DNA from: Rhizobiaceae bacterium
GTDB taxonomy: Bacteria > Pseudomonadota > Alphaproteobacteria > Rhizobiales > Rhizobiaceae
DNA length: 55,312 nt
Reading direction: 5' to 3'
NCBI GenBank assembly: GCA_019635695.1
Contig: JAHBYZ010000019.1
Location: 1 to 55,312 of the forward strand
Shown: piece by piece, positions 1 through 8,276 of the stretch
Layout of the letters: every line of letters begins with the position of its first letter
How positions within the stretch are numbered: position 1 is the first letter of the stretch
Program-made: the position numbers and the translations under genes
The notes under the pieces: generated by a model
Told to the model about the DNA's origin: nothing
Seen by the model: only the letters and a program-made list of their open reading frames with translations
Database searches by the model: none

Positions 1-118
1 GGAAACAATAATAGATGAGCGACGTCGCAGCCGCCCGTCTTCTCAGCCCTGCGTGCGGGCTGCGCTCTTTCTCAACGGCCAGACGCGACGGCGGGCGTGG
101 TGCCGGGGAGGCGCGGGG
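1..118. other. Spacer downstream of fliQ, no gene seen
   Basis: In rhizobial maps flhA follows fliQ on the minus strand. No ATG can be read on the minus strand between 1 and 118, so flhA, if present, starts outside the window or at a non-ATG codon near its edge. A small dyad, CAGCCC (44-49) and GGGCTG (57-62), is present without a clear U-tract and is only a weak terminator candidate. Confidence 0.4.
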
Positions 119-385
119 TCAGAAACCCGTTTCGATGCGCTGGAACACGACGGTCGTGAAGGTGTTGATCTGGCCGCCGATGAACGGGCCGGTCAGCGCC
201 ACGACGATCAGGATCGCCACGATCTTCGGCACGAAGGTCAGGGTTATTTCCTGGATCTGCGTCAGCGCCTGCACCAGTGCGATGCCGACGCCGACGATCA
301 TCGCCACGGCGACGGCCGGGGCGGACGCCACCAGCACGGTCCAGATGGCGAACTGCATGATGTCGAGGGCATCGGCCTCGTTCAT
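119..385 (-). CDS. fliQ: Flagellar export gate protein FliQ
   Basis: This 88-residue inner-membrane protein is the small, multi-copy subunit of the flagellar type III export gate, which stacks with FliP and FliR. Two hydrophobic helices are visible at about residues 14-36 and 52-74, in the usual FliQ layout, and the length matches the family (about 88-90). It starts one base after the flgD stop, so it is the last gene seen of the flgE-flgK-flgL-flaF-flbT-flgD-fliQ run and is probably translationally coupled. Its export partner FliP is encoded about 16 kb away in another operon. The assignment rests on hydropathy, length, family-like sequence and synteny. Confidence 0.95.
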   Translation of the reverse strand: MNEADALDIMQFAIWTVLVASAPAVAVAMIVGVGIALVQALTQIQEITLTFVPKIVAILIVVALTGPFIGGQINTFTTVVFQRIETGF

Positions 386-386
386 G

Positions 387-866
387 TCAGGCGGCGTTCT
401 CCACGATGTCGCTGGCGCTCGGCGAGCCGGACTGTGGCGTGCTTTCCGGCGTGTCGGTAACCACCACGCCGTTCTGCATGACGACTTCCTTGCCGCTCTC
501 GAGCACGGCGATCACGCCGTTGGTGGCGAGCTTGACCTGCGCGACGACACCGGTCGTCTCGCCGTCGGCGGAGGTCACCGTGCGGCCGAGCAGCGAATTG
601 GCCTGGCTGATGGCGGACACCTGCAGCAGTTCGGAGAGCTTCTTGTTCACCTGGATCGACTGCTCGACATTCGAGAACTGCGCCAGCTGCGCGACGTATT
701 GCGTCGAGTCCATCGGCTGGGTCGGATCCTGGTTCTTCATCTGCGCGACGAGCAGCTTGAGGAACGACTGGTAGTCCACCTCCGCCTTGGTCGGGGCTGT
801 GGTCGAGGAATTCTCGGTCGAGGACTTCTGGGTCGAGCTGGTGCCGACGGAAGGAACGGTGGTCAT
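387..866 (-). CDS. flgD: Flagellar hook cap/assembly protein FlgD
   Basis: FlgD caps the growing hook and guides polymerisation of FlgE, then is discarded. The 159-residue protein carries the conserved FlgD core at about residues 34-70 (FLKLLVAQMKNQDPTQPMD, then a Q-rich helix ending FSNVEQS). It lacks most of the Ig/Tudor-like C-terminal half of the enterobacterial protein, as is common in rhizobia. The Ser/Thr-rich N-terminus fits a disordered type III export signal; no Sec signal is present. An AGGAGAA ribosome site precedes the ATG at 866. The flbT stop lies one base upstream. Confidence 0.93.
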   Translation of the reverse strand: MTTVPSVGTSSTQKSSTENSSTTAPTKAEVDYQSFLKLLVAQMKNQDPTQPMDSTQYVAQLAQFSNVEQSIQVNKKLSELLQVSAISQANSLLGRTVTSADGETTGVVAQVKLATNGVIAVLESGKEVVMQNGVVVTDTPESTPQSGSPSASDIVENAA

Positions 867-867
867 G

Positions 868-1299
868 TCATTCTCCTGCGACGAGAGCGAGTTGCGGCGT
901 CTCGTGCTGCGGGTTGAGGATTGCCGTCTCGACCGCGAAAAGGCTGCGGATGGCGCGCAGCGCCTCGTAGGGCCGCTCGCCGCTGATCAGTGCATCCACA
1001 TGCTTGAGCGTGGAGAGGATCTGGGCGTCGGCATAGGCCCCGAGCAGCCGGGGCAGCATGTCGCGAAACAGGCGGCGGGCGTCTTCGGTGTCGCCCGGGT
1101 TCATCAGCATGATCTGCACGATGAAATAGAGCTGGCGCAGCGGCGTGGAGGCCTCGTCGGCCTGCAGGACGTGGTTCTCCAGCAGGAACTGCACGTCGTT
1201 GAGGAATTCCAGCGAGACCTTGCGGTCGGCGCGGATGACGGCGCCGTTGACGTAGATCTTCTCGTTGGCCTTGAGCGTGATTTTCAGCGTGTGGCTCAT
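868..1299 (-). CDS. flbT: Flagellin synthesis regulator FlbT
   Basis: FlbT is a small alphaproteobacterial protein that controls flagellin translation; in Caulobacter it acts on flagellin mRNA 5' leaders. The 143-residue product starts at the ATG at 1299 (MSHTLKITLK), which overlaps the flaF stop as ATGA. An in-frame extension to 1395 exists, but its sequence is unrelated to the family and lies inside flaF. The typical core is visible: an N-terminal beta-rich part, a central segment reading QADEASTPLRQLYFIVQ, and a C-terminal helix containing SGERPYEALRAIRSLF. It sits with flaF, as in Caulobacter and rhizobia, which supports a role in coupling hook completion to filament synthesis. Confidence 0.93.
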   Translation of the reverse strand: MSHTLKITLKANEKIYVNGAVIRADRKVSLEFLNDVQFLLENHVLQADEASTPLRQLYFIVQIMLMNPGDTEDARRLFRDMLPRLLGAYADAQILSTLKHVDALISGERPYEALRAIRSLFAVETAILNPQHETPQLALVAGE

Positions 1300-1643
1300 T
1301 GAATCCCGTCGCGGATGATTTGCGAGACCTCGATCAGTCCCTCGAAGTTCTGCGAGCGTCCCTGCCGGACCTCCTCGCCTTCGCGCAGCAGCCACAGCCC
1401 GATCGAGATCAGGTTGGCGCGCAGTTCGGGCGGAAGCGCGTTCTCGGCGCTGCCAAGGTCCTCGACCAGCGTCGACCAGACGCGGTTGAGGAAATGCAGC
1501 GCCTCGACCGCCTGCATGGAACCCGGCCCGCGCTCCTTGGCCTTCACCAGCAGGTCGATCGAGCGGGACAGCAACTGGCGCTCGCGGTCGCGTGCATCGG
1601 CCACCGAGTCGGTCTGAACTTCTGCGTATGAGAACTGATACAT
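1296..1643 (-). CDS. flaF: Flagellar biosynthesis regulator FlaF
   Basis: FlaF is a 115-residue alpha-helical protein needed for flagellin synthesis or secretion in alphaproteobacteria, acting with FlbT. Family features are the N-terminal YxxVQT-like segment (here YAEVQTDSV), an early charged helix and a tryptophan-containing helix with WSTLVEDL. The gene overlaps flbT by four bases and follows flgL after 45 bases. No membrane segment or signal is seen. The assignment is based on sequence character and the invariant flaF-flbT pairing; target specificity cannot be read from the DNA. Confidence 0.92.
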   Translation of the reverse strand: MYQFSYAEVQTDSVADARDRERQLLSRSIDLLVKAKERGPGSMQAVEALHFLNRVWSTLVEDLGSAENALPPELRANLISIGLWLLREGEEVRQGRSQNFEGLIEVSQIIRDGIQ

Positions 1644-1688
1644 GTCAGCTGCGTCTCACGATGATGCTGGTGGAAAAGGAAGGGACGA

Positions 1689-2738
1689 TCACGACAGGAA
1701 CCTCACCAGGCTGAGCTGCGACATGCGGTTGGTGAGGGTGTAGGCGGTCTCGATCTGCGCCAGCAGCTGCTGCACGCGGGTCGAGGCTTCGTATGGATCG
1801 ATGCCGACGAGGTCGTTGACCTTGCCGCTGAAGATGTCCACCTGCATCGACAGCCGCTCCGAGGCGGCGGTGACGCGCTGCTGCACGATGCCGGTCTTGG
1901 CCTGCGTCTGCGCGAGATCGGAAACGGCCTGGCCGACCAGCGAGGTCGATGCGGCGATCACGCCGTCGCGTGCGTACTCGTTGAGCGTGCCCTCGAAGAG
2001 TACGGACACGTAGGCGGCCGCCGCCGCCAGCTTGCGGATGCCGGCCTCGTTGGCGCTGACCGAGGCGGAGCTGGTGTCGGTCATCGTGATGCGCGCCGTG
2101 ATCGTCGCGTCGGTGGCGCTGGACCAGTTGGTGTTCCAGTCGGGGCCGGTGAACTGCGGCTCCACCACGTTTTCGAGGAAGTTGGTCAGGTCGGCCCTGG
2201 TGAGGGCGGCCGCGGCCGGGTCGGTATGGGCGAAGCCGAACTGCGTCACGAACGCGTCCTCGATCGCCTGCCGCGCCGGCGAGCCGGCCTCGAAGAAGTC
2301 GGCGAAGGGCTGCACGTCGGTATTGATCCCGGCGAACAGGTTCTCGCCGTTCAGGCTCGAATTGAGCACGCCGGTCATTTTCACCAGCGCGGTCTTGGCC
2401 TCGCTGAGCAGGATCGTCGGCTCCACCGCGCCCGACGAGGCGGCGGTCATGGTTGACTGGAAGGTCTGGGCGGTCTCGGTCAGCGTGGTGAGGCCGGCCT
2501 GCGTGGCCGAAAGCCGTGACAGCACCAGCTCGTTGGAGTCCATCACGCCCTTGAGGCGGTCGATGTCGCGCTCCAGCGATACCGACTGGCCGGTGCGCGC
2601 GCCCAGATGCAAGCCCGCATCGGCTGCGCGGCCGCTGACGACCTCCTTCTCCTTCTTGACCAGCTCGATCTGCATCTTGAGCAGTTGCGTGCGCACCGCC
2701 TGCGACGTGCCGTAGCTGGAGATGAAGGAGGTCTTCAT
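1689..2738 (-). CDS. flgL: Hook-filament junction protein FlgL (HAP3)
   Basis: FlgL forms the junction between the hook and the flagellin filament. The 349-residue protein has flagellin-like coiled-coil termini: the N-terminal helix region (about 1-110, starting MKTSFISSYGTSQAV) and the C-terminal helix (about 285-349). A variable middle carries the surface domain. It is exported by the flagellar type III system without a Sec signal. It follows flgK by four bases and precedes flaF. The length is typical for rhizobial FlgL, and no frameshift or truncation is visible. Confidence 0.93.
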   Translation of the reverse strand: MKTSFISSYGTSQAVRTQLLKMQIELVKKEKEVVSGRAADAGLHLGARTGQSVSLERDIDRLKGVMDSNELVLSRLSATQAGLTTLTETAQTFQSTMTAASSGAVEPTILLSEAKTALVKMTGVLNSSLNGENLFAGINTDVQPFADFFEAGSPARQAIEDAFVTQFGFAHTDPAAAALTRADLTNFLENVVEPQFTGPDWNTNWSSATDATITARITMTDTSSASVSANEAGIRKLAAAAAYVSVLFEGTLNEYARDGVIAASTSLVGQAVSDLAQTQAKTGIVQQRVTAASERLSMQVDIFSGKVNDLVGIDPYEASTRVQQLLAQIETAYTLTNRMSQLSLVRFLS

Positions 2739-2742
2739 GGCG

Positions 2743-4203
2743 TCAGTTCACCGCGCCAAGCAGCGCGACGAGCATGTCGTCGACTGCCTTGAGGAGGCGT
2801 GCGGACGCCTCGTAGGTGTGCTCGAGGTCGAGCAGAAGGGTCATCTCCTCGTCGATGTTGACGCCGGTCTCGTTCGACAGCGCCTCCTGGATGCGGGCCA
2901 TCAGCGCGTTCTTGGAATCGGCGGCCTGCGAGGCGTCCTGACGGATGTCCGAAAACCAGCTGATCGACTCGGTGCTGTAGGTCGAGACGCTGATCGTGCC
3001 GTTGATGCCAGCGGCGGGATCGAAGGTGATCGGCTCGTCGAGGCGGGCGGCGTAGCCTAGCAGCAGGTCCGAATAGGAAGTGCCGCCGGAGGTGTTGTGG
3101 ACGTAGGCCGCGCCGTTGGCGCCGCCGTCGCGCAGCAGTGCGGGGTCGCCGCCCTGCTGTGTGTCGAAGGCAGCGTTGATCGAGATGTCGCGCGCCAGCC
3201 CGTCGATCAGCGTGCCGGCGGGCGGCAGACCGGGAGCGCCGCTCCAGGTGAAAAGGCCCGCGGCGTCCGGATCGACGCCGTTCGGGTCGGTCTCGCGGAA
3301 AGCCTCGATCAGGCCGCGCGCGATCTCGTCGAGCTGCGCCTGCATGCCGCCCGAGACGTCCTCGCGCAACTGCACGAACGCCGCCAGCTTGCCGCCGGCC
3401 GTCGTGTTGCCGCCGCTGCCCGCGATGACGGGAACGCCGTCGACATAGATCGTGTTGCCGGTGCTGCCGGGCTGGAGGCCGACCGTAACGTCGAACGTGA
3501 CCTCGCGCGGGATCTTCTCGAACAGGGTCTGGCCCGTCGCACTGACCAGCATGAGATCGTTGTCGGCGCGCGTGATGGTGTTGACGGGAATGTATTCGGA
3601 AATCTGCTTGAGCAGCTTGTCGCGCTGGTCGAGCTGTTCGTTGACGTCGCGACCGGCGCGGGTGCCGGCCATGACCTGGTCGTTGGCGATCTTGAAGTCG
3701 GCGAGCAGGTTGTTGAGTTCTTCGACGGCGCTGTCGATCTGGCGGTCGACGTTCGTGCGAAAGGCCTGGATCGCGTCGGTGCCCTCGTTGAGGGAACGCA
3801 CCACCGACTTCGCCGCGTCGATGGCGTTCTCCGCCACTGACCGGTTCGACGGCGTGGCCGAGAAGATCTGCATCGCCTCCTGGAACTTGCCGAGCATCGT
3901 CGCCGCCGAGTTGGCGTACTCGATGCCGTTGACGTCGAAATTCAAGGTGTTGAGACCGGAGAGCAGCGCGCTCTGGCTGGCCGCGGCAGAGGTTGCGGCC
4001 AGGTTCTGGCGGAACAGCGCCTCGTTGGTGGTGCGCTGCGTCGTGACGACCTGAGCGCCGTTCGCGCTCGTCGACAGGATCGCCGTGCGGCGCGAATAGT
4101 CGGGATTGTTCGCTTCCGAGACGTTGCGGGAGACGACGCTCGTCTGTCGGGATGTGTTGAGTAGTGCGGACTGGGCAATGCTCAGTGCAGACGACAGGGA
4201 CAT
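2743..4203 (-). CDS. flgK: Hook-associated protein FlgK (HAP1)
   Basis: FlgK is the first hook-filament junction protein. The 486-residue product begins with the FlgK/flagellar rod-type N-terminus (MSLSSALSIAQSALLNTS, then a NNPDYSRR element at about residues 33-40). It ends with the conserved helical C-terminus containing NIDEEMTLLLDLEHTYEASA, typical of FlgK. The middle is the variable surface domain. It lies 28 bases after flgE and 4 bases before flgL, in the order needed for hook completion. No Sec signal is present, as expected for type III export. Confidence 0.95.
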   Translation of the reverse strand: MSLSSALSIAQSALLNTSRQTSVVSRNVSEANNPDYSRRTAILSTSANGAQVVTTQRTTNEALFRQNLAATSAAASQSALLSGLNTLNFDVNGIEYANSAATMLGKFQEAMQIFSATPSNRSVAENAIDAAKSVVRSLNEGTDAIQAFRTNVDRQIDSAVEELNNLLADFKIANDQVMAGTRAGRDVNEQLDQRDKLLKQISEYIPVNTITRADNDLMLVSATGQTLFEKIPREVTFDVTVGLQPGSTGNTIYVDGVPVIAGSGGNTTAGGKLAAFVQLREDVSGGMQAQLDEIARGLIEAFRETDPNGVDPDAAGLFTWSGAPGLPPAGTLIDGLARDISINAAFDTQQGGDPALLRDGGANGAAYVHNTSGGTSYSDLLLGYAARLDEPITFDPAAGINGTISVSTYSTESISWFSDIRQDASQAADSKNALMARIQEALSNETGVNIDEEMTLLLDLEHTYEASARLLKAVDDMLVALLGAVN

Positions 4204-4231
4204 CTCATTCGCTTCCCGGCTTCATACCGGG

Positions 4232-5503
4232 CTACCTCTTCAGGTTGACCAGCACGTCCATCAGGTCGGAACCAGTCTGGAACACTTTGGAATTGGCGGT
4301 GTAGCTGCGCTGCGATTCGATCATGGCAGTCAGCTCTTCCGCGATGTCGACATTGGATGCTTCCAACGCTCCGGACACCACCGTGCCGAGCTTGCCCTCG
4401 CCGGGGAAGCCGATGCGGATCGGACCGGAATCCGAACTCTGCGAGAAGACGTTGCCCGGCAGCATCTGCAGGCGGTCGGGCGACTGAACCGTTGCCATCG
4501 GAATGCGATACAACGCGCGGAATGAACCATCCGTATACTGCGCGTACATCGTGCCGTCGGCGGCGATCTCGACGACCTCGATGCCGCTTGCGGGGTTGCC
4601 GTTGACCTGGGCGTCGAGCGGCGTGAAGCCGGCAGCGAGCTCCGTCATGCCTGACAGATCGATCGTCACGTTCTGCCCGCCGGGCACCGGAATGGTGATG
4701 TCGGTGTTGCCCGTGGTGTCGAGCTGGCCGGTGGTGGGCACGAAGTCCAGCACCGTGTCGGCCAGCGGCGGGTCGCCGGCGGTGCCATAGGGGAAGAAGC
4801 TGCCCGGAGTGGCGTCGGCGCGATTGAAGACAGCCACTTCCCACTGGTTGTCGGTGACCTTGGTGAAGTAGATGTCGAGCATCACCTCGCGGCCGACGTC
4901 GTCGTAGACCACCATCGAGGTCTTGGCCGAATATTCCGCCGTGGCGGCGTTGGCAGAGGGCAGGTTGGCAGGCACCACGTCCGCGGCGTCCACCGGCAGG
5001 TTGGCGGCGTAGAGACCCTCAGTGGAGGGGGTCGCGGTCAGCGAGATGTCGGAGATCACCACGGCCTCGAGGCCCGCGAAGCTGTTGGCGGTCGCGGTCG
5101 GCGTGCCGTTCGCGTAGCTGTAGCCCATCAGCTTGTAGCCGGCGGCGTTGACCAGTTCGCCCTCCGCGTTGGGCACGAAGGAGCCGGCTCGCGTGAGGAA
5201 CGGCGCGCCACCGGCGTCCTGGACGATGAAGAAGCCCTCGCCATCGATGGCGAGGTCGGTCTTCGAGGTCGTGTACTGGAGCACGCCCTGCTTGGTCACC
5301 ATGGTCTGGATAGAGTTGGTGACGCCGCCGGAGGAATAGGACGAGCCGGTGTTCGGCAGGACGAGCGTGGAAAATTCGGTCTTCGACTTCTTGTAGCCGG
5401 TGGTGCTGGAGTTGGCGATGTTGTCGGCAACCGTCGCGAGGCGTGTCGCCTGCGCGTTCATGCCGGACACGCCGGTCCGCATCATTCCGAAAAGGCCGCT
5501 CAT
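4232..5503 (-). CDS. flgE: Flagellar hook protein FlgE
   Basis: FlgE polymerises into the hook. The 423-residue protein starts with the rod/hook N-terminal motif (GLFGMMRTGVSGMNAQATR, then NIANSSTTGYK at about 29-39). It ends with the axial-protein C-terminus (EASNVDIAEELTAMIESQRS, then a helix to NLKR). The large middle D1/D2 region is Gly/Thr/Ala rich. A strong GAGGAG site precedes the ATG. The gene is first in the flgE-flgK-flgL-flaF-flbT-flgD-fliQ run, 105 bases downstream of ftcR, so ftcR and this operon may share transcripts or have separate promoters. Confidence 0.95.
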   Translation of the reverse strand: MSGLFGMMRTGVSGMNAQATRLATVADNIANSSTTGYKKSKTEFSTLVLPNTGSSYSSGGVTNSIQTMVTKQGVLQYTTSKTDLAIDGEGFFIVQDAGGAPFLTRAGSFVPNAEGELVNAAGYKLMGYSYANGTPTATANSFAGLEAVVISDISLTATPSTEGLYAANLPVDAADVVPANLPSANAATAEYSAKTSMVVYDDVGREVMLDIYFTKVTDNQWEVAVFNRADATPGSFFPYGTAGDPPLADTVLDFVPTTGQLDTTGNTDITIPVPGGQNVTIDLSGMTELAAGFTPLDAQVNGNPASGIEVVEIAADGTMYAQYTDGSFRALYRIPMATVQSPDRLQMLPGNVFSQSSDSGPIRIGFPGEGKLGTVVSGALEASNVDIAEELTAMIESQRSYTANSKVFQTGSDLMDVLVNLKR

Positions 5504-5608
5504 CGGGAGGTTCTCCTCAAACGCAGGGAAGCACTGGCGCGAGGATAGAGGGGCTGACTTGCGCGAGGCTGGTCGACCGTTCAGGAAGGCGACCGGCCAT
5601 GCGCCGCG

Positions 5609-6277
5609 TCAGACCATCAGGCGGTAGCCGAGGAAGCGCTTCGACTCGACGGGGTCGAAGCCGAGCTGCTCGCGCAGCTTCTTGCGCAGCTTGGAGATGT
5701 GGCTCTCCACCACGTTCTCCTCGACCTCGCCGTCGAACAGCCCGTAGATGGCGCTGAAGACCTGCGACTTGGTCACCCGGCGGCCGCCGCTGGCGGCGAG
5801 ATATTCGAGGATCCGACGCTCGCGGCGCGGCAGCGGCAGCGGCACGCCGTTGATCTCGGGATCGCGGCCGTCGCTGTAGATGCGCATGTCGCCGACCTGC
5901 GTGTAGGACGGCTTTTCGCTGGCGCGGCTGCGGATGGCGGAGATGCGGGCGAGGATCTCGCGGATGTGCACCGGCTTGCGCACGACGTCGTCGACGCCGG
6001 CATCGAAGAGGCGCAGCGTGTTCTCCAACGAGTTCTGCTCGGCCAGCGCGATCACCGGCGCGCCGGTGCGGTCGCGCAGCCTGCGCGGCGCTACCTTGTC
6101 GGTTTCGCACTCTCCGATCAGGAAGGCCTGGACGGCCTTGAGGTCGTCGTCGGCAACGCTGTCGACCCATTCGCCGAATTCCTGCGAGCCGAAACCCGCG
6201 CTCGCGACGCCTTCGCGCCCGAAAAGCGAATGGTATCCCTCTTTTACGAGATCGCGCTCATCCACGATCACTATCAT
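5609..6277 (-). CDS. ftcR: Flagellar transcriptional regulator FtcR/Rem, OmpR-like
   Basis: This is an OmpR/PhoB-type regulator of flagellar genes, known as FtcR in Brucella and Rem in Sinorhizobium. The 222-residue form starting at the ATG at 6277 ([15 protein letters not shown]) is chosen because the upstream extension is not receiver-like. Residues 1-110 form a receiver-like domain and about 125-222 a winged-helix domain ([16 protein letters not shown], then [11 protein letters not shown]). The receiver is atypical. Asp6 and Lys101 (KPV) are present, but the segment where the phospho-acceptor Asp normally lies reads [10 protein letters not shown] (51-60), with no Asp at the expected site. 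It sits between the motor/transglycosylase operon and flgE, where rem/ftcR lies in relatives. Confidence 0.93.
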   Translation of the reverse strand: MIVIVDERDLVKEGYHSLFGREGVASAGFGSQEFGEWVDSVADDDLKAVQAFLIGECETDKVAPRRLRDRTGAPVIALAEQNSLENTLRLFDAGVDDVVRKPVHIREILARISAIRSRASEKPSYTQVGDMRIYSDGRDPEINGVPLPLPRRERRILEYLAASGGRRVTKSQVFSAIYGLFDGEVEENVVESHISKLRKKLREQLGFDPVESKRFLGYRLMV

Positions 6278-6496
6278 CGGCCCGCCCTCCGAATCAGCAT
6301 GTAAGCCCCGCAGCCAAGAGGTAGCTGCTGGCGGGAATCGGGCACAACAGCCCAAATCCTATGTAGGGATTTTGGGGAGTCGCCCGGCTGTTCTGCCACA
6401 ATGGTTAACGGCCGGGACTCTGGGCTTGTCTAGACTTGGTTCATCGAGGCAATTTGAAGACTATATCTTGAGAATTTCATCTGTGGATTGCAATCG
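6278..6496. promoter_or_regulatory. ftcR upstream region with palindrome and hairpins
   Basis: This 219-base gap lies between the transglycosylase stop and the ftcR start, both on the minus strand. A perfect 10-base palindrome, GATTGCAATC, lies at 6486-6495 directly after the transglycosylase stop. An imperfect dyad lies at 6351-6376 (CCCAAATCC against GGGATTTTGGG), and CCCGGC (6383-6388) pairs with GCCGGG (6411-6416). The region is AT-richer than its neighbours and probably holds the ftcR promoter; no convincing -35/-10 pair was assigned. Confidence 0.4.
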
Positions 6497-7087
6497 TCAG
6501 GGGTTGCAAAATTTACGTGCGGCGGGGGTCCACTCGCCATATCCGGTGGCCGCGAGGTTGGCGACGACGCGGCAGATGTAGCGCTTCTGCGCCGGGTCGT
6601 TGTCGGGTCCGGCATGATAGCGAGCGACCGCCATCGACCAGCTTGTATGCGAGGTCTTGAGCTGTTTCAGGAAGCGCGCGGCATAGTCGACGTTGCGGGC
6701 GGGATCGAGCATGTCGGATGCGCCGGCGAAGCGGTCGCCGTGGTAGCGATGGTTGATCTGCATGCAGCCCAGGTCGATCAGCGTCGCGCCGCCGGCGCGC
6801 GCTCTGTCGAATTCTTTCAGGGCGGCCTGCCGCGAGGGCGCGAACACCGTGCGTCCCTCGATGTTCAACGCCCACGGATACAGACTGCCCTTGCGGCCGG
6901 TCTCGGTGAGGCCGACGGCGTAGAGGATGCCCTCCGGTATGCCGTAGCGCTGCGCGGCGACCGCGATCTGGCGCTCGCAGGCATTGGGCGCGGCGTGGGC
7001 GAGGGCGCCCGCGAGGCTAGATGTAGACAGCGCCAGCAGCGCCGCCGCGATCGACCTGGCCCTGCGGGGCCGCACGTTGCTCGCCAT
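6497..7087 (-). CDS. Flagellar-locus lytic transglycosylase (SLT domain)
   Basis: This is a probable periplasmic peptidoglycan lytic transglycosylase that opens the wall for rod/hook passage. The 196-residue form starts at the ATG at 7087, giving a classic Sec signal (basic RPRRAR, hydrophobic core to about residue 33). The SLT fold follows: catalytic Glu62 in LTETG, then SLYPWALNI, MQINHRYHG and a conserved YHAG. Rhizobial FlgJ lacks a muramidase domain, so a separate enzyme is expected; the motor/fliK/ftcR position fits that role. The start lies 71 bases inside the 3' end of fliK in another frame, an unusually long overlap. Substrate and flagellar role are inferred. Confidence 0.85.
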   Translation of the reverse strand: MASNVRPRRARSIAAALLALSTSSLAGALAHAAPNACERQIAVAAQRYGIPEGILYAVGLTETGRKGSLYPWALNIEGRTVFAPSRQAALKEFDRARAGGATLIDLGCMQINHRYHGDRFAGASDMLDPARNVDYAARFLKQLKTSHTSWSMAVARYHAGPDNDPAQKRYICRVVANLAATGYGEWTPAARKFCNP

Positions 7088-8276
7088 TGTCGCGTCCGTT
7101 CCCGTTGGCATGGTTCTGCTGGCCCTGGCCGCGCTCGCTGCCGCGCTGGTCGAAGGCGGTGAAGCCGTCGCCGCGACCGCCGCCGGTGGCGCCCTGCTGC
7201 TGGCCGGCATTGGCCGAAGGCGCAACCTGCTGCACCGTGAAGCGATCGACGTCGTAGCCGAGACCGCGCAGCGACTTGACGATCGCGTCGCTGTCGCTGG
7301 AGAGCCGGTGGCGCGCCTCGGTGCTTTCGACCTGGACCTCGATGGCGATCTCCTCGCCGGTGCCGGAGATCTTGACAGTGACGTTGCCGAGCTCGGCGGG
7401 GTGCAGCTGCAGCTTCAGCGTGGTCAGCGGCTTGGCGTCGCCGGCGGGCAGGGCGCTGGCCGTTTCGGTGGCGTAGCTCTTCAGCGTGCCGTCGGTGTCG
7501 AGCGACATGACGAGTGCCGCGCCAGTGGGCGACGGCGCCGCGACGGGAGCGGCCGGAGCCGGAGAGACCTGGCTGGACACGACGGTGACCTTGGCCTCGA
7601 CCGGCGCCGGACCCGTTGCGGGCGAGGCCTGCGGGTCGCGCTTGGCGCGGCCGGGGGCGTCCGGTTGAGGGGCCGGCTCGCGCTGCGGCCGCTCGGAGGC
7701 AGCGGTCTCTGCCTCGGGGGCCTTTGCATCCGGTTCCTTCGTTTCCGGCGCCGCCGTGGCGCCGACAGTCTCGGCCGGGCCGCCGCTGCGCGCCTGGCGT
7801 TCGGCGAGCAGCGAGGCGAGCCCGCCGCGCGACTTGCGGCCGGTTGCGACCGTTTCCGCGGAGGGGTCTTCGTCCGCGGCATCGTCGGGCTTCCCCACCG
7901 GGGCAGCGCCATCGGTGGCGATGTCGGCGGCCTGCTTCGGCTGCATGACGACGGCCATCAGCACTGCGAGCGGGTCGTCGGTCCGGGCCGCTTCCGTGGC
8001 CTTGGGTTCGCTCGTGGCTTCGGCATCCTTCGCGTCATCGGCCTTGAGCTTGCCCACCCCGCGGTCGGCCCAGCCTGCGGCCTGCTTCGCCATCGATTCC
8101 GCCCTGGCTGACGCCTTGCCGCGCGCCTCTGCGCCCTTCTGACCGGCATCGGCGCCCATCAGCGCGCCAAACGCAGCGGCGTTGCCGGCGGCCTTGCCCT
8201 TGCCGCCTCCCGGCTTCCCCGGCGCCACGGCGGGCGCCGGCGTGTTCGACTGGACTGCAAGCGACGCTGGACTCAC
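7017..8276 (-). CDS. fliK: Hook-length control protein FliK (formerly MotD)
   Basis: FliK measures hook length and switches export specificity through FlhB. The 419-residue protein has a long Ala/Pro/Glu-rich, low-complexity N-terminal ruler (about 1-285). The conserved Flg_hook C-terminal domain follows, with LQLHPAELGNVTVKISGT at about residues 300-317 and a helix/strand segment ending near VDRFTVQQ. In rhizobia this gene was first named motD because it lies in the motB-motC run; the domain shows it is FliK. It overlaps motC by four bases and the transglycosylase by 71 bases. Confidence 0.9.
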   Translation of the reverse strand: MSPASLAVQSNTPAPAVAPGKPGGGKGKAAGNAAAFGALMGADAGQKGAEARGKASARAESMAKQAAGWADRGVGKLKADDAKDAEATSEPKATEAARTDDPLAVLMAVVMQPKQAADIATDGAAPVGKPDDAADEDPSAETVATGRKSRGGLASLLAERQARSGGPAETVGATAAPETKEPDAKAPEAETAASERPQREPAPQPDAPGRAKRDPQASPATGPAPVEAKVTVVSSQVSPAPAAPVAAPSPTGAALVMSLDTDGTLKSYATETASALPAGDAKPLTTLKLQLHPAELGNVTVKISGTGEEIAIEVQVESTEARHRLSSDSDAIVKSLRGLGYDVDRFTVQQVAPSANAGQQQGATGGGRGDGFTAFDQRGSERGQGQQNHANGNGRDNGEQRAAPQGQVDRGGAAGAVYI

